Below, piece after piece: positions 7,987 through 15,803 of a DNA stretch of 27,097 bases. This stretch comes from Klebsiella pneumoniae (GTDB taxonomy: Bacteria > Pseudomonadota > Gammaproteobacteria > Ga0077536). The position numbers and the translations under genes are program-made. Position 1 is the stretch's first letter; each line of letters begins with the position of its first letter. The stretch spans positions 1-27,097 of the forward strand of contig CAMCBY010000008.1 in NCBI GenBank assembly GCA_945873015.1, in the 5' to 3' direction. The notes under the pieces are model-generated. The model saw only the letters and a program-made list of their open reading frames with translations, did no database searches and was not told the origin of the DNA.

Positions 7987-8466
7987 ATGACCGCCCACAG
8001 TTTTTCCGTTCCCGCCGACCAGCGTTATTTCGAGGACTACCCGCCCGGTGCGGTGTACGAATTCGGCGCTACCACCGTCAGTGAAGACGAACTGGTGTCG
8101 TTCGCGCGGTCGTACGATCCGCAGTCGTTCCATATTGACCGCGCCGCTGCGGCTGAATCGATGTTCGGCGGCTTGATTGCGAGCGGCTGGCATACCGCCT
8201 CCCTGACCATGCGTATGCTGGTCGACCACTATCTTTCAACGGTCGCCAGTCTCGCCTCGCCGGGTGTCGATGAACTGCGTTGGCTGGCGCCGGTGCGGCC
8301 CGCTGATGTGCTGCGCGTGCGCGTCACTGTCACGGATGCGCGGCGGTCACGGTCGCGCGCAGACCGCGGCGTGGTGACCTCGTACATCGAAGTGATGAAC
8401 CAGAACGATGTGGTAGTGATGACGGTCAAGGCCGTCAATCTGCTGCTGACCCGACCTGCGGCGTAA
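7987..8466 (+). CDS. MaoC-like hot-dog fold dehydratase
   Basis: The 159-residue single hot-dog domain protein belongs to the MaoC / (R)-specific enoyl-CoA hydratase group, which hydrates or dehydrates acyl-CoA thioesters in the cytosol. The hydratase motif is present as SYDPQSFHID, with Asp44 and His49 as the expected catalytic pair, followed by GGLIASGWHTASLTMRM as in family members. The downstream segment WLAPVRPADVLRVRVTV is also typical. The gene follows gltA after a hairpin and is 41 bp from the next gene on the same strand. The acyl substrate is unknown; fatty-acid or polyhydroxyalkanoate metabolism are possible roles. Confidence 0.88.
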   Translation: MTAHSFSVPADQRYFEDYPPGAVYEFGATTVSEDELVSFARSYDPQSFHIDRAAAAESMFGGLIASGWHTASLTMRMLVDHYLSTVASLASPGVDELRWLAPVRPADVLRVRVTVTDARRSRSRADRGVVTSYIEVMNQNDVVVMTVKAVNLLLTRPAA

Positions 8467-8484
8467 AGCCGCGCAATCGCGGCT
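8467..8484 (+). terminator. Short perfect hairpin between the MaoC-like gene and the next gene
   Basis: AGCCGCG (8467-8473) and CGCGGCT (8478-8484) flank a CAAT loop directly after the stop codon. There is no T-tract, and the ribosome site AGGAGAG of the next gene follows at 8494-8500. It may be an attenuator or a processing site; this is inference. Confidence 0.4.
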
Positions 8485-8507
8485 GCGCCGCGCAGGAGAG
8501 CGATGCC

Positions 8508-9119
8508 ATGGTCGAAGCCGGGAACAGCGCGGAGCACTATGTCGAGGTCTATGACGAACCCTTGCACCGTGTGCAGTGGAGCAATGAATACGCGCTGGTC
8601 TATACCGTCAATATTCCGCGTGGCGCGTTGACGCTATGGCACCGCCATTGTCAGGACACGGTGTATTGCGCGATTGGCGACCTGTCGGTCGCTGAGACCT
8701 TGCCCGGCGAGGCGCCGGTCACCCGCCACAGCGTCTGTGGGGCGGCGATTTCGCGCGACCACCGCGCTGCACCGCTGGTGCATCAGATCCAGAACGTTGG
8801 TGGAGATATGGTGCGGTTTGTTGCCGCTGAGGCGCGCGAGCGGCCCACACAGGTCATGCCTTGCGCATTGACGGCGGCGGGACATCGCCTCGACTGGGAA
8901 GGGGAGCGTTTTCGTGTCTATCAATTAGAGAGCGACGACGCGACCCTCGAGGTCGAGTACGGCTTCCACGGCCTGCTGGTGGCGCTACAACCGCTACAGG
9001 TCGTCATCAACGATGCACCCGCCGAGCAACTGCCCGACGGCGGCTGGCGCTGGTTGACGCCGCCGCTGCGTGCCCGCTACAGCGGGCCGCTGCGTGGCAT
9101 CCTCATCGAATGGCGCTGA
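8508..9119 (+). CDS. Unknown protein, possibly cupin-like
   Basis: I do not recognise this 203-residue protein firmly. The N-terminal half (RGALTLWHRHCQDTVYCAIGDLSVAE) resembles the first cupin motif: a His-x-His pair (WHRH) followed by a short acidic and glycine-containing stretch. HQIQNVGGDMVRFVAAE could be the second cupin motif. The C-terminal half (about residues 125-203) is rich in beta-strand-like sequence and may be a second, degenerate barrel. There is no signal peptide or membrane segment. The start at 8508 is supported by AGGAGAG seven bases upstream; an ATG at 8503 is out of frame. It probably shares a transcript with the MaoC-like gene. Function unknown. Confidence 0.7.
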   Translation: MVEAGNSAEHYVEVYDEPLHRVQWSNEYALVYTVNIPRGALTLWHRHCQDTVYCAIGDLSVAETLPGEAPVTRHSVCGAAISRDHRAAPLVHQIQNVGGDMVRFVAAEARERPTQVMPCALTAAGHRLDWEGERFRVYQLESDDATLEVEYGFHGLLVALQPLQVVINDAPAEQLPDGGWRWLTPPLRARYSGPLRGILIEWR

Positions 9120-9143
9120 CGGCGCGGCATCCAGCCGCGCCGT
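9119..9143. terminator. Strong hairpin between convergent genes
   Basis: ACGGCGCGGC (9119-9128) and GCCGCGCCGT (9134-9143) form a perfect 10-bp stem with a five-base loop, beginning at the last base of the stop codon of the upstream gene. It lies between that gene and the convergent RpfF homologue, so it may end transcripts from both sides. There is no T-tract. Confidence 0.6.
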
Positions 9144-9161
9144 GATCGAGTCCCATCGGGC

Positions 9162-10106
9162 CTAGTCTTTACTCAACACCTTGATGGTGACTTTGGGCGC
9201 GTGCTCCGCGCCGCCGCCAACCAGATCGAGTTTGCGCTGGCCAGCGACCAGGCGGTCAATCCGCTTGAGATTCTCATGGGGCAGGTTGAGGGCCGTCTCT
9301 ACCCACTCGTCGGCGATCGCGTAGAGTTCTTTGCGATCGATGGCGCGTGCGCGATTCAAGGCGCGGCGGAACGCCAACACGCCGGGACGATGAGCCTGAC
9401 GTGAAATGTAGGAATAAACCGCGTGTTCGCCTTCGCCCGGTTCGCACAAAACGTCGACGATGCCGAGCTTGTGCAATTCTTCGGCAGTGTAGTTCTTGGC
9501 GCTCAGGATGAGCTTTTCCGCCGTCGCACAATCGACCCGTCGCCGCAGCAGGGTATAGGCACCCATGCCCGGGAACAGACCAAACAGGACTTCGGGAAAA
9601 CCCAGTCGCGAACCGCGTTCGGCAACTACCACATTGCCAGCCAGGGTCGCTTCGAAGCCACCGCCCATCGCGGTGCCCTGCACCAGCGAGAAGGTCATGA
9701 CGTCAGCCGTATTGGCTGCGTGATAGAAGATGGCGTCAGTTGCCTTGCGAGAATAGAGTTCCAGTCCGTGACGATCGCGACGTGCAATCAATTCGCGGAA
9801 CAGTCGCAGATCACCACCTAGACTGAAGATGCCGGGAATCTTCGAGCCAAACACCAGATACTTCAGGCGCTGGCTGTCGTAGTTCGGCAATTCGAGATGC
9901 AGACCGTCGCGCACCGCATTCTGTACGGTGCGAATGTCGTCGAGTTGTGTGTGCGAGAAATGTGGCGTGGAGTGACGTGAAATGTATTTCCACAGGACGC
10001 CCGTGGAGTGATCAAAACGCAGTTCGAGATTGTTCAACAAACTGCAATCGACGCGGGTAGTGCCATCCAGGCGCGCGTCCATAGAATTGTTTAATGCTGA
10101 CAGCAT
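9162..10106 (-). CDS. rpfF: RpfF-type DSF synthase homologue (crotonase superfamily)
   Basis: The 314-residue crotonase-fold protein is most like RpfF, which makes diffusible signal factor (a cis-2-unsaturated fatty acid used for cell-cell signalling) from acyl-ACP. Shared blocks are FSLGGDLRLFRELI, then LVQGTAMGGGFEATLAGN, GFPEVLFGLFPGMGAYTLLR and WVETALNLPHENLKRIDRLV. The two glutamates expected for dehydratase and thioesterase activity are present as Glu152 and Glu172, spaced 20 residues as in Xanthomonas RpfF (141 and 161). The start at 10106 is set by a strong GAGGAGGG ribosome site; a longer frame to 10331 has no family match. No rpfC or rpfG sensor gene is nearby. A different crotonase activity is possible. 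Confidence 0.82.
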   Translation of the reverse strand: MLSALNNSMDARLDGTTRVDCSLLNNLELRFDHSTGVLWKYISRHSTPHFSHTQLDDIRTVQNAVRDGLHLELPNYDSQRLKYLVFGSKIPGIFSLGGDLRLFRELIARRDRHGLELYSRKATDAIFYHAANTADVMTFSLVQGTAMGGGFEATLAGNVVVAERGSRLGFPEVLFGLFPGMGAYTLLRRRVDCATAEKLILSAKNYTAEELHKLGIVDVLCEPGEGEHAVYSYISRQAHRPGVLAFRRALNRARAIDRKELYAIADEWVETALNLPHENLKRIDRLVAGQRKLDLVGGGAEHAPKVTIKVLSKD

Positions 10107-10154
10107 GAGAGCCCTCCTCAGGTGAGCATGGAATTTTCTAAATGAGCATAGCTT

Positions 10155-10234
10155 GCGGCCTGTCGGACTGAGGACGAATCCGCTGCGACGCTGTCCCAGC
10201 GTCTCGCGATGATTCCCAAAGTCCGACAGGCTGC
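10155..10234. repeat. 80-bp palindromic element in the leader of the rpfF homologue
   Basis: The outer arms GCGGCCTGTCGGACT (10155-10169) and AGTCCGACAGGCTGC (10220-10234) pair over 15 positions with one mismatch. Inner arms are GAATC (10176-10180) with GATTC (10211-10215), and GACGCTG (10187-10193) with CAGCGTC (10197-10203) around a three-base loop. The element folds as a single long hairpin. It lies 49 bp upstream of the rpfF start, so it would be in that gene's leader if transcription begins further upstream. It occurs once in this window and could be a dispersed repeat or a regulatory structure. Confidence 0.7.
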
Positions 10235-10270
10235 TAGGGTGAGTGTGTGCTAGCGGTTGCCGAAACAACA

Positions 10271-10287
10271 CAACAGGGAACCTGTTG
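10271..10287. promoter_or_regulatory. Perfect dyad, possible operator upstream of the rpfF homologue
   Basis: CAACAGG-GAA-CCTGTTG is a perfect 17-bp dyad with the size of a repressor site. On the minus strand a TAATAT hexamer lies a few bases before it (10294-10299 on the plus strand as ATATTA), which could be a -10 box for rpfF. The link is inference. Confidence 0.35.
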
Positions 10288-10324
10288 CGATTGATATTAC
10301 GGGCTGAATAATAAAGAACATAGC

Positions 10325-10354
10325 GATCCACCTGCCGCCAGGGCGAGGTGGATC
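10325..10354 (-). terminator. Hairpin downstream of gatB
   Basis: GATCCACCT (10325-10333) and AGGTGGATC (10346-10354) are perfect arms, extended by GCC/GGC inside. On the minus strand the hairpin is 46 bp past the gatB stop and is followed by GCTATGTTCTTTATTATT, a mixed T-rich stretch. This fits a weak intrinsic terminator of the gatCAB transcript. Confidence 0.5.
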
Positions 10355-10400
10355 ACAAAGCGGAAGTGGCGACGCCGACCGTCGTCGCCGGCGCGGTTTT

Positions 10401-11834
10401 TTAGATATCGAGTGTGGACTTGATGAGTTGATTGACGAGTGCCGGATTGGCCTTGCCACCGGTCTTTTTCATGACTTGTCCGACCAGGAAGCCGAGCACC
10501 TTGTCTTTGCCGGCGCGCAATTGCGCAATCTGATCGGGGTTCTGCTCCAGTACTTCGCGCACCGCTACCTCGATCAGGTGAGAGTCCGACACCTGATGCA
10601 TGCCTTCGGCCGCAATGATGTCGTCCGCATCACGACCGGAACTCCACATGGTCTGAAAAACCTGTTTGCCAAGTTTGCCGGACAGCGTGCCGTCGATGAT
10701 ACGTTGCACCAGTTGTCCGAGTTGTTCGGCACGTATCGGGCACGCACTTATGCTGAGGCCGTCGCGGTTCAGAGCCGCGAACAGTTCGCCCGTAATCCAA
10801 TTGGCGGTTTGTTTGGCGGCACTTGTTTGTGCCGCGATTGCGCGTTCGAAATAGAGCGCGGTGTCAGGGTCGTTGACCAGCACGCTGGCGTCGTCGTGAG
10901 ACAGCTCAAGGGTTTTGACAAAACGCGCGAGTTTGGCGCGCGGCAGCTCCGGCATGGTGGCGCGAATCACATCGATATAGGCCGCACTGACCGCCACCGG
11001 CAGCAGATCCGGATCGGGAAAATAGCGGTAGTCATGCGCATCTTCTTTGCTGCGCAAGGGCCGCGTTTCATCTTTGTCCGGATCGTACAGCCGCGTCTCC
11101 TGCACCACTTTGCCACCGTTTTCGATCAGTTCTATCTGACGCTCGACTTCGAACTCGATAGCGCGTTCGATAAATCGAAACGAGTTCAGGTTCTTGATCT
11201 CGGCGCGTGTGCCGAAGGTTTCGCTGCCGAGCGGGCGCACCGACACGTTGGCATCGCAGCGGAATGAGCCCTCCTGCATGTTGCCGTCGCAGATCCCGAG
11301 ATAACGCACCAGTCGATGTATCTCGCGCATATAGGCAGCCGCTTCGGCGGCGCTGCGCATTTCCGGTTCTGACACGATCTCGAGCAAGGGCGTGCCGGCA
11401 CGATTCAAGTCGATGCCGCTCGCGCCATGAAAGTCTTCATGCAAGGACTTGCCGGCGTCTTCTTCGAGATGGGCGCGCGTGATGTTGATGGTCCTGGTTT
11501 GACCCTCGACCTCGATGGCGATCTTGCCCAATGCGACGATAGGCGCTTCGTACTGGCTGATCTGATAGCCCTTGGGTAAGTCGGGATAGAAATAATTCTT
11601 GCGCGCAAACACCGAGCGCGGCGTGATGCTGGCGTCGATGGCGAGACCGAAGCGCACGGCCATGGCAATGGCCTGTTCGTTGACTACCGGCAAGACGCCG
11701 GGCAGACCGAGATCGACGGCGCAAGCCTGGGTATTCGGCTCGGCGCCGTAGGCGGTCGAAGCACCGGAAAAAATCTTGCTGCGGGTGGCGAGCTGGGCAT
11801 GGATTTCCAGGCCGATGACGGTTTCCCATTGCAT
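10401..11834 (-). CDS. gatB: Asp-tRNA(Asn)/Glu-tRNA(Gln) amidotransferase subunit B
   Basis: GatB (477 residues) is the tRNA-binding and ATP-dependent kinase subunit of GatCAB. It activates the misacylated Glu or Asp on the tRNA before ammonia transfer. Diagnostic segments are WETVIGLEIHAQL at the start, FYPDLPKGYQISQYEAPI, HLEEDAGKSLHED, DANVSVRPLGS, EIKNLNSFRFIERAI and the C-terminal YqeY-like domain ending in NPALVNQLIKSTLDI. I chose the ATG at 11834 (MQWETV): the GAGGAT ribosome site lies eight bases upstream, against two bases for the alternative ATG at 11840. The gap to the gatA stop is about 10 bases, so the operon is gatC-gatA-gatB. Confidence 0.97.
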   Translation of the reverse strand: MQWETVIGLEIHAQLATRSKIFSGASTAYGAEPNTQACAVDLGLPGVLPVVNEQAIAMAVRFGLAIDASITPRSVFARKNYFYPDLPKGYQISQYEAPIVALGKIAIEVEGQTRTINITRAHLEEDAGKSLHEDFHGASGIDLNRAGTPLLEIVSEPEMRSAAEAAAYMREIHRLVRYLGICDGNMQEGSFRCDANVSVRPLGSETFGTRAEIKNLNSFRFIERAIEFEVERQIELIENGGKVVQETRLYDPDKDETRPLRSKEDAHDYRYFPDPDLLPVAVSAAYIDVIRATMPELPRAKLARFVKTLELSHDDASVLVNDPDTALYFERAIAAQTSAAKQTANWITGELFAALNRDGLSISACPIRAEQLGQLVQRIIDGTLSGKLGKQVFQTMWSSGRDADDIIAAEGMHQVSDSHLIEVAVREVLEQNPDQIAQLRAGKDKVLGFLVGQVMKKTGGKANPALVNQLIKSTLDI

Positions 11835-11844
11835 GGGCATATCC

Positions 11845-13308
11845 TCAGTTGAACGCCGCTGGCGCGCGCAGGTGCCAGTCGCTGTCGCACTGGTACTGAT
11901 GGGCGAGACCGAGCAGACGCGCCTCGTCGAAATGGGCGGCGGTGAATTGCATGCCGACCGGCAGACCATCGACGAATCCGGCAGGGATCGACAGGCTGGG
12001 CAGTCCGGCGAGGTTGGCGGCAGTGGTATAGATGTCGCCGAGATACATGGTGACCGGATCCTTGGCGTGGGCGCCGGCCTGATAGGCGACCGTCGGCGTA
12101 GTCGGCCCGACGATGACATCCACTTCGCGAAATGCGTTGGTGAAATCGTCACGCAGCAGACGTCGAATCTGCTGGGCTTTACGGTAGTAGGCATCGTAAT
12201 AGCCCGACGACAGTGCATAGGTGCCGATCAGGATGCGGCGCTTCACTTCAGCGCCGAAACCTTCACCGCGCGAACGGCAATACAAATCGTTGAGGTCTTT
12301 CGGATCCGCGCAGCGATAGCCGAAGCGCGCGCCGTCATAACGAGACAGATTCGACGAGCACTCGGCCGGCGCGATCACGTAATAGGCTGGAATAGCGAGC
12401 GACATATGCGGCAGAGAAATCTCGCGCACGGTCGCGCCGCGGGTTTCCAGTTGGCGCACGGCGGTTTCGACGCAGCTGCGGATGCCGGCATCGAGATTAT
12501 CGTCGAAATACTCGCGCGGCAGTCCGATGCGCAGGCCGCTAACGGGCACGTTCAGCAGGCGCGTGAAATCTTCGTCGGCGCGATCGATGGAGGTCGAGTC
12601 GCGCGGATCGAAACCCGCTAAGGCGTTCATCATCAAGGCCAGGTCTTCGGCGCTGTAGCCCATCGGCCCGCCCTGATCGAGACTCGATGCGAACGCAATC
12701 ATGCCGTAACGCGAAACGCGGCCGTAGGTGGGTTTGATGCCGCTGATGCCACAGAACGCGGCCGGTTGGCGAATCGAGCCGCCGGTATCGGTGCCGGTGG
12801 CTATCGGTGCGAGACCTGCCGCGACCGCCGCCGCCGAACCGCCCGACGAGCCGCCCGGCACGCGGCTCACATCCCACGGATTGGCGACCGGGCCGTAATA
12901 GCTGCTCTCGTTCGACGAGCCCATCGCGAACTCGTCCATATTGGTCTTGCCGAGCATGACCATGCCGGCGCCGCGCAATTTCTCCACCGCCGTCGCGTCA
13001 TAGGGCGCGATGAAGTTGTCTAGCATGCGTGAGGCGCAACTGGTGCGCACGCCGCGCGTACAGAAGATGTCCTTGTTGGCATAGGGGATGCCGGTCAGGG
13101 CGCCGGCGTTGCCGGCTGCGCGGCAGGCGTCGGCGGCGGCGGCTTCGGCCAGGGCCTGCTCGGCGCACACCGTGATGAAACTGTTCAGCTGTCCATCCAG
13201 GGCTTCGATGCGCGAGAGATAATGGCGCGTCAGTTCGACACTGGAATAATCGCCGCGGGCCAGACCTGCGGCCAGCCGCGCGACACTGCGGGGTAATTTG
13301 TCGCTCAT
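11845..13308 (-). CDS. gatA: Asp-tRNA(Asn)/Glu-tRNA(Gln) amidotransferase subunit A
   Basis: GatA (487 residues) is the amidase-signature glutaminase of GatCAB; it hydrolyses glutamine and channels ammonia to GatB. The Ser-cisSer-Lys triad is intact: Lys79 in YANKDIFCTRG, Ser154 in PGGSSGGSAAAVAAG and Ser178 in GTDTGGSIRQPAAFCG. These are the same positions as in the characterised Staphylococcus enzyme. KTNMDEFAMGSSNE and FGYRCADPKDLNDLY are also typical of GatA rather than a general amidase. It starts three bases after gatC and runs into gatB. The window has a second amidase-signature gene at 25389-26798, which is not a GatA. Confidence 0.98.
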   Translation of the reverse strand: MSDKLPRSVARLAAGLARGDYSSVELTRHYLSRIEALDGQLNSFITVCAEQALAEAAAADACRAAGNAGALTGIPYANKDIFCTRGVRTSCASRMLDNFIAPYDATAVEKLRGAGMVMLGKTNMDEFAMGSSNESSYYGPVANPWDVSRVPGGSSGGSAAAVAAGLAPIATGTDTGGSIRQPAAFCGISGIKPTYGRVSRYGMIAFASSLDQGGPMGYSAEDLALMMNALAGFDPRDSTSIDRADEDFTRLLNVPVSGLRIGLPREYFDDNLDAGIRSCVETAVRQLETRGATVREISLPHMSLAIPAYYVIAPAECSSNLSRYDGARFGYRCADPKDLNDLYCRSRGEGFGAEVKRRILIGTYALSSGYYDAYYRKAQQIRRLLRDDFTNAFREVDVIVGPTTPTVAYQAGAHAKDPVTMYLGDIYTTAANLAGLPSLSIPAGFVDGLPVGMQFTAAHFDEARLLGLAHQYQCDSDWHLRAPAAFN

Positions 13309-13311
13309 GGT

Positions 13312-13599
13312 CTACTCAATCACCTTGGGCACCAGATACAGGCCGCGTTCGACCTGGGGTGCGATGGTCTGGAACAATTCGCGCTGATCGGACTCTGTGA
13401 CTACGTCGGGCCGCAGCCTCGCGGTCAGGTCGAGCGGATGGGCGAGGGGCTCGACAGCACTGGTGTCTATTTCATCCATGCGCGCGACGAAGGCCAGGAT
13501 GCCGGACAATTGCTCGGCATAACCCGGAATGTCGTCGGGGTCGATGGCCAGGCGCGCGAGTTTCGCCATCGCACTGACTTCGTCTTTACTGATCGCCAT
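13312..13599 (-). CDS. gatC: Asp-tRNA(Asn)/Glu-tRNA(Gln) amidotransferase subunit C
   Basis: GatC (95 residues) is the small belt subunit that wraps GatA and GatB and stabilises the complex. The N-terminal ISKDEVSAMAKLARLAI, the middle HPLDLTARLRPDVV and the C-terminal GLYLVPKVIE are standard for the family. It is the first gene of gatC-gatA-gatB and lies divergent from mreB, the same arrangement as in Pseudomonas aeruginosa. Its presence suggests that this organism makes Asn-tRNA and/or Gln-tRNA by transamidation; which of the two cannot be told from this window. Confidence 0.95.
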   Translation of the reverse strand: MAISKDEVSAMAKLARLAIDPDDIPGYAEQLSGILAFVARMDEIDTSAVEPLAHPLDLTARLRPDVVTESDQRELFQTIAPQVERGLYLVPKVIE

Positions 13600-13694
13600 G
13601 CAGAAGTCTCAATTATTTATTTGATTAGAAAGAACTTTGGTCGTGGGGCTCGCTTGCCACTCGGGAGCCGCACTGTTACATTAGCCGTCCATTT

Positions 13695-13700
13695 TATACT
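13695..13700 (+). promoter_or_regulatory. Possible -10 element in the gatC-mreB divergent region
   Basis: TATACT lies in the 259-bp divergent gap, about 160 bp before mreB. There is no well-spaced -35 hexamer (TTACAT is only 13 bp upstream). Nearby, GTCGAG (13740-13745) and CTCGAC (13755-13760) form a small dyad around TAAAATCCG. The call is tentative, and the rest of the gap shows nothing more that I can support. Confidence 0.3.
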
Positions 13701-13858
13701 GCGACACGTGGGGAGCCGGCCTGTCTAGCACCGCTAGCCGTCGAGTAAAATCCGCTCGACCCGCGGGGCCCCGTCCGCCACTCAGCACCAGAATGACGCG
13801 CAATCCGGCCGATCGCCGCGACCCGGATGCCCCTTGAATCTGAAGAGGCTCGAATTTA

Positions 13859-14905
13859 ATGCTTCGCATGCTGCGAGGAATGTTTTCCAACGATCTATCG
13901 ATCGATCTGGGCACGGCCAATACGCTGATTTATGTACGCGGCAAGGGCATTGTCCTGAACGAACCCTCGGTAGTCGCCATCCGTCGTGGTCGCGACTCCA
14001 GCAGCGCCAAGGCCATCGCCGCGGTCGGCCTTGAAGCCAAACGCATGCTGGGCCGTACGCCGGGCCACATCGAAGCCATCCGCCCCCTGAAAGACGGCGT
14101 CATAGCCGACTTCACCATTACCGAAAAAATGCTGCAGCACTTCATACGCAAAGTGCACGGCAACCAGTTGTTCAAGCCCAGCCCGCGCGTGCTGGTCTGT
14201 GTGCCCTGCGGTTCGACCCAGGTCGAACGGCGCGCCATCAAGGAATCAGCCCAGGGCGCGGGCGCCCGCGAAGTCTATCTGATTGAAGAACCGATGTCGG
14301 CTGCGATTGGCGCCGGTATGCCGGTCAGCGACGCCAGCGGCTCGATGGTGCTGGATATCGGCGGCGGCACCACGGAAGTGGCGGTGATTTCCTTGAACGG
14401 TATCGTCTATTCCGCTTCGGTGCGCATTGGCGGCGACCGCTTCGACGACGCCATCATCAACTACGTGCGCCGCAATTACGGCAGCCTGATTGGTGACGCC
14501 ACCGCCGAGCGTATCAAGTTCGAAATCGGCTGTGCCTATCCCGGCAACGAAGTGCGCGAGATTGAGATTAAAGGCCGCAACCTTGCCGAGGGCCTGCCGC
14601 GTAGTTTTACCCTGAACAGCAACGAAATCCTCGAAGCCCTGCAGGAACCGCTGGCCGGTATCGTTGAGGCGGTCAAGACTGCCCTGGAGAAGACCCCGCC
14701 CGAACTCGGTTCCGATGTCGCCGAACGCGGCATGGTGTTGACCGGCGGCGGCGCCTTGCTCAAAGACCTCGACAGGCTGCTGATGGAAGAAACCGGGCTG
14801 CCGGTGTTTGTGGCCGAGGATCCGCTGACCTGCGTGGCGCGTGGCGGTGGCCGTGTGCTCGAAATGATCGAAGAACATGGGCCTGAGGTGCTGGCGCTGG
14901 AGTAG
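13859..14905 (+). CDS. mreB: Rod shape-determining protein MreB
   Basis: MreB (348 residues) is the bacterial actin homologue that forms membrane-bound filaments and directs lateral wall synthesis. The N-terminal MFSNDLSIDLGTANTLIYV has the phosphate-1 loop of the actin fold. VLDIGGGTTEVAVISLNG is the phosphate-2 loop, and MVLTGGGALLKDLDRLL near the C-terminus is the adenosine-binding motif. KPSPRVLVCVPCGSTQVERR and LIEEPMSAAIGAGMPV are nearly invariant in gammaproteobacteria. The ATG at 13859 gives MLRMLRGMFSNDL, the standard N-terminus with its amphipathic membrane-binding helix. GAAGAGG lies about 10 bases upstream. It is the first gene of the cell-shape cluster. Confidence 0.98.
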   Translation: MLRMLRGMFSNDLSIDLGTANTLIYVRGKGIVLNEPSVVAIRRGRDSSSAKAIAAVGLEAKRMLGRTPGHIEAIRPLKDGVIADFTITEKMLQHFIRKVHGNQLFKPSPRVLVCVPCGSTQVERRAIKESAQGAGAREVYLIEEPMSAAIGAGMPVSDASGSMVLDIGGGTTEVAVISLNGIVYSASVRIGGDRFDDAIINYVRRNYGSLIGDATAERIKFEIGCAYPGNEVREIEIKGRNLAEGLPRSFTLNSNEILEALQEPLAGIVEAVKTALEKTPPELGSDVAERGMVLTGGGALLKDLDRLLMEETGLPVFVAEDPLTCVARGGGRVLEMIEEHGPEVLALE

Positions 14906-14937
14906 ACTGACCACTACGACAGGCGGGGGATACGACG

Positions 14938-15795
14938 ATCAAACCTCTGTTCATCAATACGCCTTCGCCCACGGCGCGTTTCGCCGCGTGCGCCATTCTG
15001 TCGTTTCTGTGTATTTCCATCGATCATGCCAATACCCACCTGTCCTCGCTGCGCTCGCTGTTGTCGGTGGTGGTGTATCCGCTGCAGTACATAGTCAACG
15101 CGCCCGTGCAGGGCGCGGCCGATGTGATGGACGACCTGCGCTCGCGCAAGACACTGGTCGAAGAAAACGACCGCCTGCACGCCGAGAACCAGCTGCTGAG
15201 CGTCAAATCGCAGCGCTATTCCGCGCTTGAAAGCGAGAACCAGCGGCTGCGCAAATTGCTCGATTCCTCCTCCGCGTTCGAGCAGCAGGTGGTGGTCGCC
15301 GATGTGCTGGCCATCGAGACCACACCCTCGGCCCGCCAGATCGTGCTCGATAAGGGTTCCAATCAGGGTGTCTTCGTCGGTCAGCCAATGCTCGATGCCT
15401 ACGGCGTGATCGGTCAGGTCTCCAACGTCAGCATGTTTTCCAGCACCGGCCTTTTAATTACCGACCAGCGTCACGCGCTGCCGGTGCTGCTCAATCGCAC
15501 CGGGCTGCGCGCCATTGCGGTCGGCGGCGACCTGCCGGACGAACTCAATCTCTCTTTTATTTCGATCAACGCCGACGTCAAGGAAGGTGACCTCGTGGTG
15601 ACTTCCGGATTGGGCGGGCGCTTTCCTGCCGGCTACCCGGTAGGCCGGGTCAAGGCGGTCAGTGTCAAACCAGGGGATGCCTTCTCCACCATCATCGTCG
15701 AACCGACCGCCAAGGTCGGCCATTCGCGCGAAGTGATGCTGGTCGGCCCGCAGGCGCACGACATCGGGGAAGAGCGTATCTCGGCCTCCGAATAG
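14938..15795 (+). CDS. mreC: Rod shape-determining protein MreC, apparent ATC start
   Basis: MreC is a bitopic inner-membrane protein whose periplasmic domain binds PBP2 and activates the elongasome. The order is: short cytosolic end (KPLFINTPSPTARF), one membrane helix (about residues 15-32), a coiled coil with repeated ENDRLHAEN and ESENQRLRKLL, then the beta-barrel domain (PMLDAYGVIGQVSNV, LLITDQRHALPVLLNR, GDLVVTSGLGGRFPAGYPVG). The family N-terminus is reached only by starting near 14938, where the codon is ATC. GGGGGA lies seven bases before it, and no ATG, GTG or TTG exists between the in-frame stop at 14908 and the TTG at 15061. Starting at 15061 would remove the membrane helix. The product from 14938 is 285 residues. 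Gene identity is sure; the start is inferred. Confidence 0.93.
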   Translation: MKPLFINTPSPTARFAACAILSFLCISIDHANTHLSSLRSLLSVVVYPLQYIVNAPVQGAADVMDDLRSRKTLVEENDRLHAENQLLSVKSQRYSALESENQRLRKLLDSSSAFEQQVVVADVLAIETTPSARQIVLDKGSNQGVFVGQPMLDAYGVIGQVSNVSMFSSTGLLITDQRHALPVLLNRTGLRAIAVGGDLPDELNLSFISINADVKEGDLVVTSGLGGRFPAGYPVGRVKAVSVKPGDAFSTIIVEPTAKVGHSREVMLVGPQAHDIGEERISASE

Positions 15796-15803
15796 CCCTG
15801 AGC

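Noticed and set aside
10107..10331. 75-residue N-terminal extension of the RpfF homologue
   Set aside because: It would be encoded by the palindromic leader, and the GAGGAGGG site before 10106 marks the start.
10428..11267. Plus-strand 279-codon open frame
   Set aside because: It lies antisense to gatB and has no recognisable motifs; long antisense frames are expected in GC-rich genes.
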